Source: Thermothelomyces thermophilus ATCC 42464 (Eukaryota > Ascomycota > Sordariomycetes > Sordariales > Chaetomiaceae). Taken from it: 64,000 nucleotides of DNA. The notes beneath the pieces are model-generated. The model was not told where the DNA came from and made no database searches. It was given only the letters and a program-made list of their open reading frames with translations. Numbering within the stretch: position 1 is the stretch's first letter; the number at the start of each line of letters is the position of its first letter. This document shows positions 32,984-43,883 of the stretch, piece after piece. A program made the position numbers and the translations under genes. The DNA is taken from positions 4,646,209-4,710,208 of the forward strand of contig NC_016475.1 of NCBI RefSeq assembly GCF_000226095.1, given 5' to 3'.

Positions 32984-33678
32984 TCAACTCTTATCTGAGG
33001 AATAGCGTGCGTTTTCGTCGTGATTCGTCAACATCATGTCTACCCGATATTTTTCACCCGAAGGAGAGAAGTAGGTCCGTATGTTTGGACTCATACGACT
33101 GCTCTCCTGACTTCGGGGCGGAAGAAACCGTAGTGCCAATCGTAGATGATGTTGAAGAAGAGGAAGAAGCTTTTTAAGTCCTGTTAGCATCGACGATCCA
33201 CATAGGTGCGGGAAGCCAGACAGGGCGTACAATGCAATGAAGCTGAAGGCTTCGACTGTGAGCAGTTTGTCGTTCTTGCTGCTGCTCCAGTCGGAAGCGA
33301 TGAAGGTTACCACGACGAGCCAGAGGTACGAGAAGATCAGGTTGAACAGGAGGATGAATCCCGGAGAGATGACGAGGAAGAAGGCCAGGGGGAAGAATGC
33401 CGATGTCAAGACGGCCTGCGGAAAGGCGTTTTAGCACAGTGTCGAGGATCAACAGCCAGCTTTTCAAGTTTCGATTTGGGGAGCTGTTGGTGTTTGGGAG
33501 GCTACTAAGTAAGACTTACAATCACCAAACTATAGATGAGATGGGTACCGCGGTAATCAAGAGATACATAGTAGGCCAGAATGCCCATGACGATGACGGC
33601 CGATGCCCATACTAGGGCACTGCTGGCGAGCAGGAAAGTGGTGAGCCCGGTTCGGGCACGTGTCTCTCCGTGGATCAT
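32984..33678 (-). CDS. Small MARVEL-like four-helix membrane protein
   Basis: Minus strand, exon 1 33520-33678 and exon 2 32984-33415, intron with GTAAGT donor and CGCAG acceptor, phase 0. The ATG at 33678 starts MIHGETRARTGLTTFLLASS and runs into the first hydrophobic helix. Further helices are AVLTSAFFPLAFFLVISPGF, an FNLIFSYLWLVVVTFIAS segment and VEAFSFIALYALSGF. The YLWLV...W...EAFSFIA pattern is typical of fungal MARVEL-type proteins, which sit in plasma membrane or eisosome-like domains. After LSGFPH the sequence (GSSMLTGLKKLLPLLQ) stays open to 32984, but it also holds a good branch site (GCTAAC) near 33183-33190. An additional intron and a shorter or different tail are therefore possible. 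Confidence 0.6.
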
Positions 33679-34672
33679 GGTGTTTGGTCTGTCTGAAATG
33701 CGCGTTTGGTGTTGTTAAGGTTGTGTGCCGGATGGCGGTGAGGCTTGGGGATACGGTCTGGTTGGCTTCTTGCTCCTGCGCCGAGACTGGCAGAAAGGCA
33801 CTGGGTCAGATTTGCGGACACTAAAAGACGGTGCAGAGAAGGGTTTCGGGAATGGGTAGTTTAATTATATCAATTAATTAGTACTTGCTTTTGAGCAGTC
33901 GGAAACGTGCCGAAGTCAACACAAGCCGCTACGTCATGATCGATAGAGCATGTTTTGTTTCCAATAGTATTCCGTGTTCGCTTCTCTCCGATGGGACGAA
34001 TGACCACTCGCGTCAAGACTTTGCAGCTTGGTGTGAGGTGACTACGAAGATCGTCGAAGGGAAGAGAAGGGCACATGCATTCAAGTTACGCCAGGAACTG
34101 GGTTTGCTAGGGCCTACGAGCCACTCACGTTGAGCTCTACCGTGCCAAGGGTCGCCGCCGAGGGCTTGGAGTCTCGACGTGGTTGCCGAATGAGAAATAC
34201 AGCAGGGATAAAGCTTACGTCATAAGTATCAGACCCTGATTAGCTAAACCAACCCTCCGCTGGGCAGCTCTGGCACATTCACTGCTTTCTCGCGATGCTC
34301 TGTGTGGGCAACAACGACAAGAAAGGGGGAAGAAAAAAGAAAAAGAAAAGAAAAGTCCCACGGCGACGCGACGCGATCTGTTTCTGTAGCAGATGGATGG
34401 ATGGATGCGGAAATCAACGATCTTCGTATATCTGCTATGGAGTTGACGGTGGTTGATTGAGGATGATGGAGGAAGAAGGAAGAAGCTGACCAGGGCCACC
34501 CTGCAGGGAAGATGTGGGTGGCTACAACCCTGGTGGGGCCGGGAACCCTAGTGGGGCCCGGTCCACCACAGTTTCAGAACTATCTCCAACCCGTACTCCG
34601 TAGTGTACGCCGCCTCTAAAAAATTAGCTCTTTCTTCACCGCAGTACCCCCTCGGCAACACCCGACCTACCA
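33679..34672. other. Intergenic, nothing recognised
   Basis: Purine-rich stretch GAAAGGGGGAAGAAAAAAGA at about 34321-34355. No coding signal. Confidence 0.5.
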
Positions 34673-36943
34673 TTACTGGCCATTAACGTGGCCCAAGCCG
34701 AGAACGCTTCTCATAACCAGCCGCAGCTTTTCTTCCGGGTTTGCAATCATACCGTTACACCTCCATGCGACGAACCTGTCTGGGCGAACCAGGACGCAGC
34801 CGTCCTCGGCTACCTCTCGCTTCTTGGCCCAGTCAAAGTAGATATCCTCGTAATCCTGCTTCCAGCCGATCGAGTAACTGGCCATCTCCACGCCCAGCGC
34901 CTCCGAGACGGATCGGGCGGCATCCTTCCAGGCCTGCCCCCCCGGGCCGGTCAGCAGGCAGAAACGGCCATGTCCTGCGAGGTCGATGGTGGAGATTGGT
35001 TTGCCGGGGACCCGCGTGTTGACCCAGACATGGGGCAGGCGGCGGCCGGGATACGTCGTGATCTGGTGCGTCTTCACCTTGCAGGCGCCTTCGGGCAGCG
35101 CCGGCGGCGGGCCGGCCTCGTCAGCCAGGTACACGGCGTCCGAGACGTAGTGCTGGTTCATCTCGATGCCCAGGCCGTGGAACTCGGTCGTCGTGGTCTC
35201 GATGGCCGCCTGGAACTCCTGCCGGCGCTTGCGGCCCTTCTCGCCCGGGTCGTCCAGCTCGGCCAGGATCTCGAGCCGCTTGTTCAGGTCCGGCTCGAGC
35301 ATGCCGAGCGTCCTCTGCCAGTGGATGTGGTCCCGGAGCCCCTGGTTTGCGCGCGTGATGATGTCGACGCCGACCGGCTGGCGCTCCTTGCTGAACGACT
35401 CGAGCAGCTTGGGCCCCGCCTTGCCAGACATGACGTAGTCAATCTTCCACGCGAGGTTGAACGCATCTTGGATGCACGTGTTGGAGCCGAGACCGTTGAA
35501 GGGGGGGTGTCGATGTGTGGCATCACCGAGGCAGAAACTAATTAGGTAAGGTAGGTAATGTTAGACCGTGACGGTTCCCCGTGACAAGTGGATCATTTGG
35601 ACCCCTAAAGGACAACAAGGGAACAATGGAGGTTCGGGGCAGGGTCGTACATGTTACCATCCGAGTAGTACTCGGCCACGGTCTCGTTGATCCACCACTT
35701 TCCGACGTGGAGCAGTTCGGCCTTGACGGAGTCATCGCCGATACACTCCCTCACCCTAGCCATATACTCTTCGTCGCTGGCGTCCATCGCTTCGGCAGTA
35801 AGGTCAGAGCCCGGCGCTGGAAGAAAGATGAACATCCACTCGTCCCACGGTCGCACCATGCGTACAATGGCGGCCCATCCCCAAGGGGGCGCGGTGGTCT
35901 CCTCGGGACGGAAGACCCAGTGTAGGTTTCCGATGCGGTTCGCAATGAGATGCGACAGGTCCGCCCGCACGAGCACATTCAATGCCAGCCCCTGCCCGGG
36001 CTTCTTGATGAGGGGGATGCCGAGCTCGCGTACGACTTGGCTCCTAGCACCATCGCAGCCGAAGAGGTACCGAGACTCAATCTTGTACGTCTTCTGGGTG
36101 ATTAGGTCGAGGACCTCGGAGATTACCGTTTCTGGAGTCGGCCGGGTGAAACGGAGAAACCTGGTGTTGAACCGAAGCGACCAGCCCTTGTGGACCGCCC
36201 TCCTCGTGAGGATAGGCTCGAGGAGGGTCTGCGGTAGGTCGACGTGGTTGCAAGGACTAGCCGCCTCGTAGTCACCCTTAAACCCGTATCAGGTCAGCAC
36301 CGGGCGAGGAAGATGGTAGCATGGATTTTTTTTTTTTTTTTTTTTTTTCGTGGGGGGGGGGGGGGGGGGACGAGAAGGGCCGTTGGTGCTGGCCTGTCAC
36401 GGAAAAGGCTTTCCCTTACTTTGTGCTTTGGGTCGTGACCCCACGAGTACACCCGCGCGAACTCTTCGCCAGCCATGCTACGGCACCATCGGGTATGGGC
36501 CATGTGGTGGCTAGGGGTGGCGACATCAAGACAGGCCTGCTCTAGGCCGATGTCCCGCAGACATTCTACACGCCATTCCGGGTTTCACACTGTCAGTAGC
36601 CCGAACAGACAGGCTTGTTGAATACTCTGTCGTAAATGGTGAACGCACCCATCCCGGCCATGTTGGTGATGTGAGCACGTGGAGTCTCAGCCGTTCCCGG
36701 CGCCGCAGCTATGATTATCCCCTTCCTGCCTGCATTGGTCAAGCAGTGTTAGTAAACATCTTGTCTCACTTCAGGGTCCAATCCGAATGGCGGACACTCG
36801 TTACACAGATCTGTGCCCGCTCAGTCCCCTATTTATGAACGCCATCACATACCATGAGCAGCGAGAAAACAGGCAAGCGAGGCCCCGGCCGGGCCGGCCC
36901 CGACGATCAAAAGATCCGTCTTGACCACCTCATCACCCGCCAT
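34673..36943 (-). CDS. FAD-dependent aromatic hydroxylase (phenol 2-monooxygenase/TfdB type)
   Basis: Five minus-strand exons: 36853-36943, 36649-36729, 36420-36565, 35651-36276 and 34673-35537, giving 602 residues with all phases fitting. N-terminal FAD site LLIVGAGPAGASLACFL, then the group signature APGTAETPRAHITNMAGM, RWCRSMAGEEFARVYSWG and PCNHVDLPQ. The second FAD motif CLGDATHRHPPFNGLGSNT spans the last intron. A thioredoxin-like C-terminal part follows. The family uses NAD(P)H and O2 to ortho-hydroxylate phenols. Probably cytosolic, no signal peptide. The third intron (36277-36419) carries, on the plus strand, T23 (36326-36348) next to G18 (36352-36369), which is unusual. The substrate cannot be read from sequence. 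It heads a run of small oxidative enzymes. Confidence 0.88.
36326..36369 (+). repeat. Paired homopolymers T23 and G18 within an intron
   Basis: T23 at 36326-36348, then CGT, then G18 at 36352-36369. In the transcript sense it is C18 followed by A23, inside intron 3 of the FAD monooxygenase. Confidence 0.9.
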
Positions 36944-38103
36944 CTCGAACTGCCTGATAGTGCTTGTTTTGGTAGGTAGCTTTTGTTTGCGTGGCAGATT
37001 TGAGTCTCAGCAAATGCAACTGGGCTTAGGTGAGTACTGCGTAAAGGGTGTATTGTAAGGTATGTACATATGTATGGTACTTTAGTCTGGATTAGTGCTC
37101 GTCGAGCAGCCGATCGCGGGTTGAGACGCCCTGTAAGCGGACCCCCTGGAAAAGGACATCCTGTTTCAGGAAGCGGGCTCCCTGAGTCATCCATGACAAA
37201 GATGGCCCAAAGGTGGACGCAGGTACGTCCATCCTCCGTTGCTTGTTTACTTTGGCCGGGCGTCCTGCGCGATGAAAGCTGCGACCAACATGGCAATTGC
37301 TCTTCAAAAAGCCAACCCCCGCTTAATTTCGGGATAGCGGGGGAACGATGCGGGGGAAGCGGGGATTGGGCGGAGAATTTGTGGTTTCCGGTAATTAATA
37401 CTGGGATCACTGCCGGCGGCGCTCCATGAATAAACTTCCCGGTAGGTATCCTGAAATTCGATAGCTAGCGTGACCTCGGGATGTCGACATAGGACATAGT
37501 CAGGAGACACCCCACAGGCACGAGGATGGAAAGTCCAGGTGGAGAATCCTTGCAACCTTGGGCTTCTTATAGTACACTCGATGGGCGGGCCGAAAGTTGA
37601 TAAGAAGACCACGTGTCGGGATGATTACCCGTCGCATCTGAGTATCAGTCAATACGAAATAACCCGGACGCAGATTCAGCCCAAAAAACTGCCATTACGT
37701 GGGTGCAGGGTGCGGTATGTGAGAATTTCTCAAGAACAGGAGGCCACTTCAAGGGATGGGCGTATATCGTCCCATGTCATGTACCTACCTGGCTTCTCGT
37801 GTTTATATGTGTACCCACACTACATACATGCGCGTGTTCATCTGTGTGTGTAAGTTTGTACGTATGTACAGCAGATACATACATACAATCTGCGCGGGGA
37901 CTTGATTTCAGAATCCATGGGTGATTAATTACAAACACCCGCAGGATAACTGACCGCACATATTCATGACGAGAGGCCGGGCCCTGATAGCAGGCAGGGA
38001 CGGAACGCGAAAAAGGATACATACAAAAGAGAGAACGAGAGTACATCCATGACAGTCATGATCATCCTAGCGCAAGTTTCTGAAAATCGTAGGCCAGGAC
38101 AGT
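36944..38103. other. Intergenic, microsatellite-like tract
   Basis: Upstream of the FAD monooxygenase. Around 37790-37890 there are TACATACATG, TGTGTGTG and CATACATACA runs. No gene seen; open frames are short and featureless. Confidence 0.5.
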
Positions 38104-39186
38104 TCACCCCTGAACAAGTGTTTCCTTGGCAACTGCCGGGACGAAAGGCGCCACCGGCTCCGGGTCGTCCGCACCATCCTCCTTCATGCCTCCCAGGATC
38201 ATGGACTTGGGAGCCAGGGCCTGCCAGACCGGCGGGTCCGTGAAGGCCTTGAACTTCTGGTCGTGCCACTCCTTGGCAGTCACCCACCGCCCCTCGCTGT
38301 CCTGGAACATGGTGTCGTCCTCGGCCCGGAGGAAGTAGGCGATCGAGTAGCGGTGCTCGGTCGGGTTGAATGGGACGACGCGGTGGATGCACGACTGGAA
38401 CTTCATGCCGCTAGCGAACCGCAGCGAGTCGCCGACGTGCACGAAGGCGCACCCGGGCTTGGGGCGGACAAAGCCCATCTCGCGGGCGCCGCACTCTCCG
38501 GGAGGGCGGATCTGGAGGCCCCACTGGTCGCTGAAGAGCAGGGTCAGGGAGCTGATGTCGGTGTGCTTCTGGTGCCCAATCTTGTCCTGGCCCGTCTTCA
38601 CGGCGGGGAGGTAGTGCATCATGGAGAGCGTCGTGGTCGACGGACGGTCGTTGCGATGCGAGTTCTCGAACCGGTCCTTACCGGTCAGGCCCATGCCGGT
38701 CGAGAGAGCCGACAGGATGACCTTGGTGACGGTGTTGCAGCCGCCGATGGCCCGCTCCAGGATGCGGAGGTCGCCGCTGTTCTTGATGGGCGACGGCACC
38801 CGGGGGCTACCCTGCTGGATCTCGTCGCGCGAGACCTTGAGCATCTCGTATCCGTCCTTGGTGCCGGCGCCGAAGGCACCGGTGCGGTTGCCCACCGGCT
38901 CGTAGCCGAGGTGGGAGTCAATCAGGCCGTACTCGTTCTTGGCCTCGAGAGGCGCTTCGAAGAAGCGGTACATGAGCTTGAGGACCTCCTCGCGGTCCTC
39001 GAGCACCCGGCGACCATCGATGTTGTCGAGGTCCAGCTGGAAGTACCCTTCCTCGAGACAGGCCTTGACCACCTTGTCCACCTCAGAAGGGTCCTGGGAG
39101 AGCAGCCGGCTATAGTCAATGGTCCTCATGGGCCAGACAGGGACCTGCCTACCCTGCCACTCAACGGTCTCCGGAGCGTCAGTCAT
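38104..39186 (-). CDS. 2-Oxoglutarate/Fe(II)-dependent dioxygenase (isopenicillin N synthase-like)
   Basis: A single exon of 360 residues with ATG at 39186. The N-terminal DIOX_N-type part carries VWPMRTIDYSRLL...GYFQLDLD. The C-terminal jelly roll has the iron triad His208-Thr-Asp210 (KHTDISSLT) and His268 (SCIHRVV). Arg279-Tyr-Ser281 (RYSIAYF) is the 2-oxoglutarate clamp. Such enzymes couple 2-oxoglutarate decarboxylation to hydroxylation, desaturation or ring formation, often in secondary metabolism. Cytosolic, no signal peptide. Codon third positions are strongly G/C rich, in contrast to the RIPed repeats. It lies between the FAD monooxygenase and the AsaB-type gene, all on the minus strand, which suggests a shared pathway. 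The substrate is unknown. Confidence 0.88.
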   Translation of the reverse strand: MTDAPETVEWQGRQVPVWPMRTIDYSRLLSQDPSEVDKVVKACLEEGYFQLDLDNIDGRRVLEDREEVLKLMYRFFEAPLEAKNEYGLIDSHLGYEPVGNRTGAFGAGTKDGYEMLKVSRDEIQQGSPRVPSPIKNSGDLRILERAIGGCNTVTKVILSALSTGMGLTGKDRFENSHRNDRPSTTTLSMMHYLPAVKTGQDKIGHQKHTDISSLTLLFSDQWGLQIRPPGECGAREMGFVRPKPGCAFVHVGDSLRFASGMKFQSCIHRVVPFNPTEHRYSIAYFLRAEDDTMFQDSEGRWVTAKEWHDQKFKAFTDPPVWQALAPKSMILGGMKEDGADDPEPVAPFVPAVAKETLVQG

Positions 39187-39781
39187 GGTGGCGATGGTAT
39201 TTTTTTGGGATGCTTTGGATTCTGATAGTGCCCTGGATGGAATGAGAGATCAGTGTCACGCGCAGGCGATGCTCTCGTTCGAATCTCAAGGGCACGGGGG
39301 GGAAGGCTTTTTCAATTGCCTCTGGAAGCCGGCCAAGTCCCGGCAGTTGATAACCTCCCAGTTGATCTGATCCGAGTGACGATGCGTCAGTAATTCAGCA
39401 TCCCCCGCACTTGATATCTCGTAGAAAGTGTGTTTGTGAGGGGTGTTGCATTTTCCAAAGCGAACTTGTCCGAGGTTCCGTCGACATTAAATTAAAGCCG
39501 CCGGGTGTGACACTCCTCCGCACCTCCGGACGGAAAGACGTAATCTGTCCAAGTTTTGTAATTAGATCACTTGCCGGCACACGTTCAATCAGGAAATGGA
39601 AAAGAAGGATACATGCGCCTCCATCGCCACATTGGGTTGCAAAATATGAGCTTTATTGACATAGTTTAGGGGCTTAATAGTTGGAGCTCTAATTAGGGGT
39701 CCTTAAGGATGTAACGTGCTCGAAGCTATGTACCAAGCAACAGGAAAAATTATGAGTAATTATCTGGTTATGCATGTTGTT
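39187..39781. other. Intergenic, nothing recognised
   Basis: Promoter side of the dioxygenase gene and 3' side of the next minus-strand gene. AT-rich near 39650-39790. Confidence 0.5.
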
Positions 39782-40639
39782 CTAGTAAAATACCAAGCAT
39801 CTAACTTCAATGCTCTGCCGAGGAACCTCGTCACGATAGGCCGGATCCTCGAAAGCCGAGTGCAGCGCCCGACGTGCCAAGGACGTCTCCGAGTCAAAGC
39901 ACTTAATGAGGAGTACGTCTTGGGGCGTCATCCGGAACTTGAAATGCCACCGATGATTGGGGTTGTGTCGAACGACCCAGGACTCGCCCCTGAAGTCCTC
40001 CTCTATCATCTCGGCGCCGACCAGGTCCGAGTCCGGAACCGAGTTCGCATCGGCTACAGCGATAGGGTCTTTGAGGATGGTCTCGATTGGCCGCCAGATG
40101 TTGATGATCTGGTACCTGCGTTTAAGCAATTCATCGGCCTCCTCGGGGAACTCCCATCGTAGCCTCAGCTCTGCCCCCAGGTATGACTGGTCTACGTGTG
40201 TCCTGGTAACTGGCCCTCGATTCGCGAGGTTTTTGCCATTCAAGCCCAGATGGTGCCACTGCGTCGGGCCCCTGCGGACCTTGTGGTTGAAGATGTGGAT
40301 TCGCCTCGCACCGGTGATATCCTTCAGCAGCTTTCGACATTCTTCGTAGTACACAGTCCGGATGGCCTCCTCGTCGGTGAAGTCCTTCTCGCTGCTCTCA
40401 TGCCGGCAGTATTGGAATCCGTGCGTATCGAGCAGATATTTTTCTTCGTCACCAGTGATGTCCCTCACGACGAATTCGTGGGCGCGGTGTGGGCGCTTGT
40501 TCGTCACTCGGTCTCGGCCGATGTGAATAGGAGTTGGACGAGAACCGTCCCCTGGGTCATCCCAATAATTGAGGGTCGTGGTGACATCGTGTTTCTGTGG
40601 TGTTTGCGAAGTGTTGCTGACCGGTAAACTCTCGTGCAT
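39782..40639 (-). CDS. AsaB/CmcJ-type (GA4 desaturase-like) oxidoreductase
   Basis: A single exon of 285 residues, ATG at 40639. Features of the family: an N-terminal strand block (TTLNYWDDP), HEFVVRDITGDEEKYLLDTHGF, then IHIFNHKVRRG. His148-Val-Asp150 (RTHVDQS) is a likely metal pair. IWRPIETILKDPIAVADA follows, and a late HSAFEDP...RQSIEVRCLVFY holds the second His260 and Arg280. Members include fungal AsaB (aspergillic acid cluster), gibberellin GA4 desaturase and the bacterial cephamycin protein CmcJ. They are regarded as 2-oxoglutarate/Fe(II)-type oxidases. The length is normal for the family. Its start is 393 bp from a divergent amidohydrolase gene, so the two may share a promoter. Confidence 0.83.
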   Translation of the reverse strand: MHESLPVSNTSQTPQKHDVTTTLNYWDDPGDGSRPTPIHIGRDRVTNKRPHRAHEFVVRDITGDEEKYLLDTHGFQYCRHESSEKDFTDEEAIRTVYYEECRKLLKDITGARRIHIFNHKVRRGPTQWHHLGLNGKNLANRGPVTRTHVDQSYLGAELRLRWEFPEEADELLKRRYQIINIWRPIETILKDPIAVADANSVPDSDLVGAEMIEEDFRGESWVVRHNPNHRWHFKFRMTPQDVLLIKCFDSETSLARRALHSAFEDPAYRDEVPRQSIEVRCLVFY

Positions 40640-41032
40640 CTCGAGTGTTTTTCAGTTCAGGTTAATGGTGTGCTCGGGGCAGTATGGTGTGCTCATTGTA
40701 GGTTGTCGATGTTTCTACACAGAATGTTTCTTTAAAGGCTTCACTTCCTCGGTGGCTAGGCATCCCACACGTGTTTCTAACTGCCGGAAATCCCAAACGG
40801 AAATCACGGTAGATCTTATCCAGACGAACGTCGCGGAACCACCAGATTCCGAAAGGGCCAGAGTGTGATGCGGATGTGCATGGGTCGCTGGGTTACAGCC
40901 AAGTATATTAATCAACCGTGTAAGGTCGCACCAGGTTCACGTCATTGGGGGTCGACCCAAAGTCTCGACGTCCGTGTCTCTGTCTGTGCATCCTGCTAGG
41001 TTTGACTCCTCCTCGATACACGAAACCTGAGA
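40640..41032. promoter_or_regulatory. Divergent promoter region
   Basis: 393 bp between the start codons of the AsaB-type gene (minus) and the M20 amidohydrolase gene (plus). Co-regulation is inferred from geometry only; I see no recognisable operator. Confidence 0.4.
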
Positions 41033-42459
41033 ATGGAAGACGACGGCTTCGTTGTCGTTTCCAGAGAAAGCACCCAGGACTCCTGTCCTGACCATGTTCC
41101 CAGACAGGTTGAGGAGTCTTCGGGTTCCAACAACAACTTCGTATCAGAGATCGGCATCTATATTGAATCCTTAGGGGAGACACTTTGGAAGCTAAACCAA
41201 TACCTCCACGAAAACCCGGAACTCGCGTTCAAAGAGTACAAGGCACACCAAGCCCTGACCGACTTTCTGCGCTCGAGGGAGGAGAAATGGCATATTACGC
41301 CGTCAGCATGCGGACTGGAAACGGCATGGATAGCCGTGCACGACAGCGGTAGAAATGGACCCGTCGTGTCATTCAACGTTGAGATGGGTAGGTGATATGA
41401 TGCCAAAGAGCGGCAATGCCACGCAGGATTATTGATGGGAACCTTTCAATCATTCTAGATGCGCTCCCAAATTTGGGGCACGCATGTGGCCATAACCTCA
41501 TCGCCACGGCTTCGATAGCAGCTGGACTCGCCACGGCAGAGCTCATGAAACGACACAACATGCCCGGCAAGGTCGTTCTCTTTGGTACACCGGGAGAGGA
41601 AGGCCTTGGAGGAGGCAAAATTCAACTGCTAAAGCGGGGAGCCTACCGGGGCGTGGACATCTCGTTGATCTCCCATCCCGGAATCCTGAACAATAGCCCT
41701 CTCGTCCGAACTACCGCCTTCGCTCGTCTAGAGGTAGAATACTTTGGGCGAGCAGCGCACGGGGCCAAGAATCCGTGGATGGGAATCAACGCCCTCGACG
41801 CCCTTGTCGTTTCGTATAACGCCGTGTCAGCTCTGCGCCAGCAAACGAAGCCGGGCGACGTGATTGGTGTAGCTATCACCAATGGCGGGGAACAGGCGAC
41901 AAATGTGATTCATGCATACGCAGCCTGCGTCTGTATGATCCACGCGACGACTTCATCCCGTCTCGCGGAGCTCCAAGAGAAGGTCAGCTCCTGCTTCCGC
42001 GCGGGTGCTGTTGCCACCGGCGCGAACGTCAACATCACCGTAACATCCGGGTATCAAGATCACGTACCAAATCGGGTTCTTGCGGCTTCATACAGGCGGT
42101 ACTGGAGCATGTTGCCAGATCCGCCGGACCCCCCGCTTCCAGCAGACGGGCAGTTTACTTGGGTAAGGTCGAGCACAGATCAGGGGGATCTAAGCCACGC
42201 TTTACCAAGCGTGAATGCGAGTTTCGCTATCCCTCCTGGTCCTGAGGCAGGACAGCCGCACAGTCCAGACTTTGAAAAGGCGTCAGGTACTAGATCAGCT
42301 TTTGCAAGAGCTTTGAGGGTAGGGAAGGCGTTAGCTGGGACAGCAATTGACGTGTTGACAATTCCTGGTCTCCTTGACGAGGTCAAGAGGCAGTGGAGGC
42401 GAGACATGAAGGCTACAAGGGAGCAGTTTGAGGAGTTCTCGGAATACTCGGACTATTAA
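41033..42459 (+). CDS. M20 family amidohydrolase/peptidase (M20D2-like)
   Basis: Exons 41033-41387 and 41459-42459 give 451 residues. The intron (GTAGGT...TTCTAG) rejoins VEM and DALPNLGHACGHN in phase, restoring the metal site of the family. Other motifs are YLHENPELAFKEY at the start of the catalytic domain, GTPGEEGLGGGK (catalytic Glu pair) and a lid domain beginning VRTTAFARLEVEYFGRAAHG. These enzymes use one or two zinc ions to cleave amide bonds of dipeptides or N-acyl amino acids. No signal peptide, so cytosolic. The start at 41033 (MEDDGFVVVSRE) is the first in-frame ATG. In the neighbourhood it could remove an amino-acid or acyl group from a pathway product, which is conjecture. Confidence 0.88.
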
Positions 42460-43269
42460 GAAATACCATGCACCAATATCGCAGCTTTGTTTACCTGATG
42501 TGACGTGTCCGCACCTAAATTGAACTCACTTCAGGTGACATGGAAATGCTCGGTATGCTTTAGCGAATTTTATGATCGGAAGCTATCAAGTATCTTATGT
42601 CCATCGTTGGCGACTATAGAGACACTAATACTAGTTGGCAAGATATGAGAACAATTACCATGTACTAAATGCATATAAATTCTCTTGCGTTCACCGACCA
42701 TTTGTCCTGCTGATGCATAAGTCCTAGTTTGTGTTAAGACTAACCCAATCATCCAATGCCATCTCAATGTCATCTTCATCTAGACTCAAACTAGGCGCTC
42801 CCGAGTTTCCTTGAGCATCCAAAGGCACTGTAGCTGGATATATTCGGAATTCCCAACTATCCGCTGCGAGATGGGTAATAATGTTCGAGCTCAGATCGAC
42901 CTGCCGAAGCCGCGTTTTAGGGGCGGATACTTGGCCGCCGTTGCCCCAGACACACACAGCGGAACAATGCTGCTGCGGACCAATGCTGATCGCCTCGGTT
43001 ATTGCCAAGAGCCGTAGGGTCCCATGCTATAATTGTGTACGATCCAGATTCCAGCTTGGTTTTGAATGCTGTGGGAAAATGCTGCGGAATGACACCTTTA
43101 TAAATTAGCCAAGTCATGGAAACAACTTTAACCCCACCGCGTGCACGTTCAAGAGAGCGAGGATAAAAGCATGTCGATCTTTCAGCGGATACGTGCCGTA
43201 GTTTTCTTCCCAGCACACTTTGTCTCTCATAGTATCTCGTCCGAGATATTTCTGGTCCTTTTCCTCAGC
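42460..43269. other. Intergenic with a possible decayed minus-strand reading frame
   Basis: On the minus strand 42917-43216 reads MTWLIYKGVIPQHF...SYTIIAWDPTALG, and after a frame change 42724-43008 continues ALAITEAISIG...LDEDDIEMALDDW. The two halves look like one protein with a frameshift near 43005. No family recognised; this may be chance. Confidence 0.25.
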
Positions 43270-43883
43270 ATGCGTGCCTTAATGTCTATGCTTGTGGCGG
43301 TCCTCGCCGCTCCCCTCTCGGTGGTCGCCGCCCCGACGGGGAATATTATGGCCGCTAGGCAGGCGCCTGTGGCACCGACTCCCTGTGTCAGACAGGATCC
43401 GCCTCCCACACAGGAGGAGACGGAGGCCCGATTTAACGACTTTGTGGAAAAGTTTGTTGGGCGTTCCAAAAGCATTGCAAAGGCGTTTGAGTACATTGCC
43501 GAGGACTACATTGTTCGTGAACACCCAATCTCTGTACAATTCTGGATGCGAAATGTGCTAACCATCCTTTGTAAAAACAGAACCATAACCCCTTGGCGCA
43601 AAACGGGTTCAAGTCCGCATGGGATATTTTGAGTCCGTTCTGGGACTCCAGCCCTACTACCTATCTTCGCCACACCATCGACGGAGACATGTCCTGGGTT
43701 AACTATAGGTCAAGTTTCGGCCAGATTGTCGACCGTTTCCGGTGGGAGGGAGGTTGCATCGTTGAGCACGTATGTCGCCCAAAAGGGGGAATACTTCCGT
43801 ACATCCCAGCAATAAACCTGCAGGAATTCGAGAGCTAACAACTTGTATAGTGGGATCAAGGAGAACAATACCCTACATCTTGA
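43270..43883 (+). CDS. Secreted SnoaL-like (NTF2-fold) protein
   Basis: Exons 43270-43533, 43581-43769 and 43851-43883 give 161 residues. The short introns have good CTAAC-like branch sites, and the second ends TTGTATAG. The ATG at 43270 gives MRALMSMLVAVLAAPLSVVA, a signal peptide. The mature part reads TEARFNDFVEKFVGRSKSIAKAFEY, then across intron 1 HPISNHNPLAQNGFKSAWDIL, and across intron 2 GCIVEHWDQGEQYP. The NHNP...NG...AW and GCIVEHWD motifs are those of fungal SnoaL-like proteins with the NTF2 cone fold. In this family the fold serves isomerase, cyclase or unknown binding roles. Here the export signal suggests an extracellular role, or it may be a vacuolar or ER enzyme. A further ATG at 43171 would precede the signal and is less likely. 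Confidence 0.8.

Noticed and set aside
32845-33177. 110-codon plus-strand acidic-tailed frame
   Set aside because: Overlaps antisense the last exon of the MARVEL-like gene; the acidic tail mirrors a Leu/Phe/Ser-rich stretch on the other strand.
34688-35545. 285-codon plus-strand open frame
   Set aside because: Antisense to the last exon of the FAD monooxygenase; no family features.
38263-39225. 320-codon plus-strand open frame
   Set aside because: Lies antisense to the dioxygenase gene, which has full catalytic motifs; the antisense frame is a by-product of GC-rich third positions.
39270-39300. GTTCGAATCTC, another T-loop-like string
   Set aside because: Flanks do not form a tRNA cloverleaf; it is promoter sequence of the dioxygenase gene.
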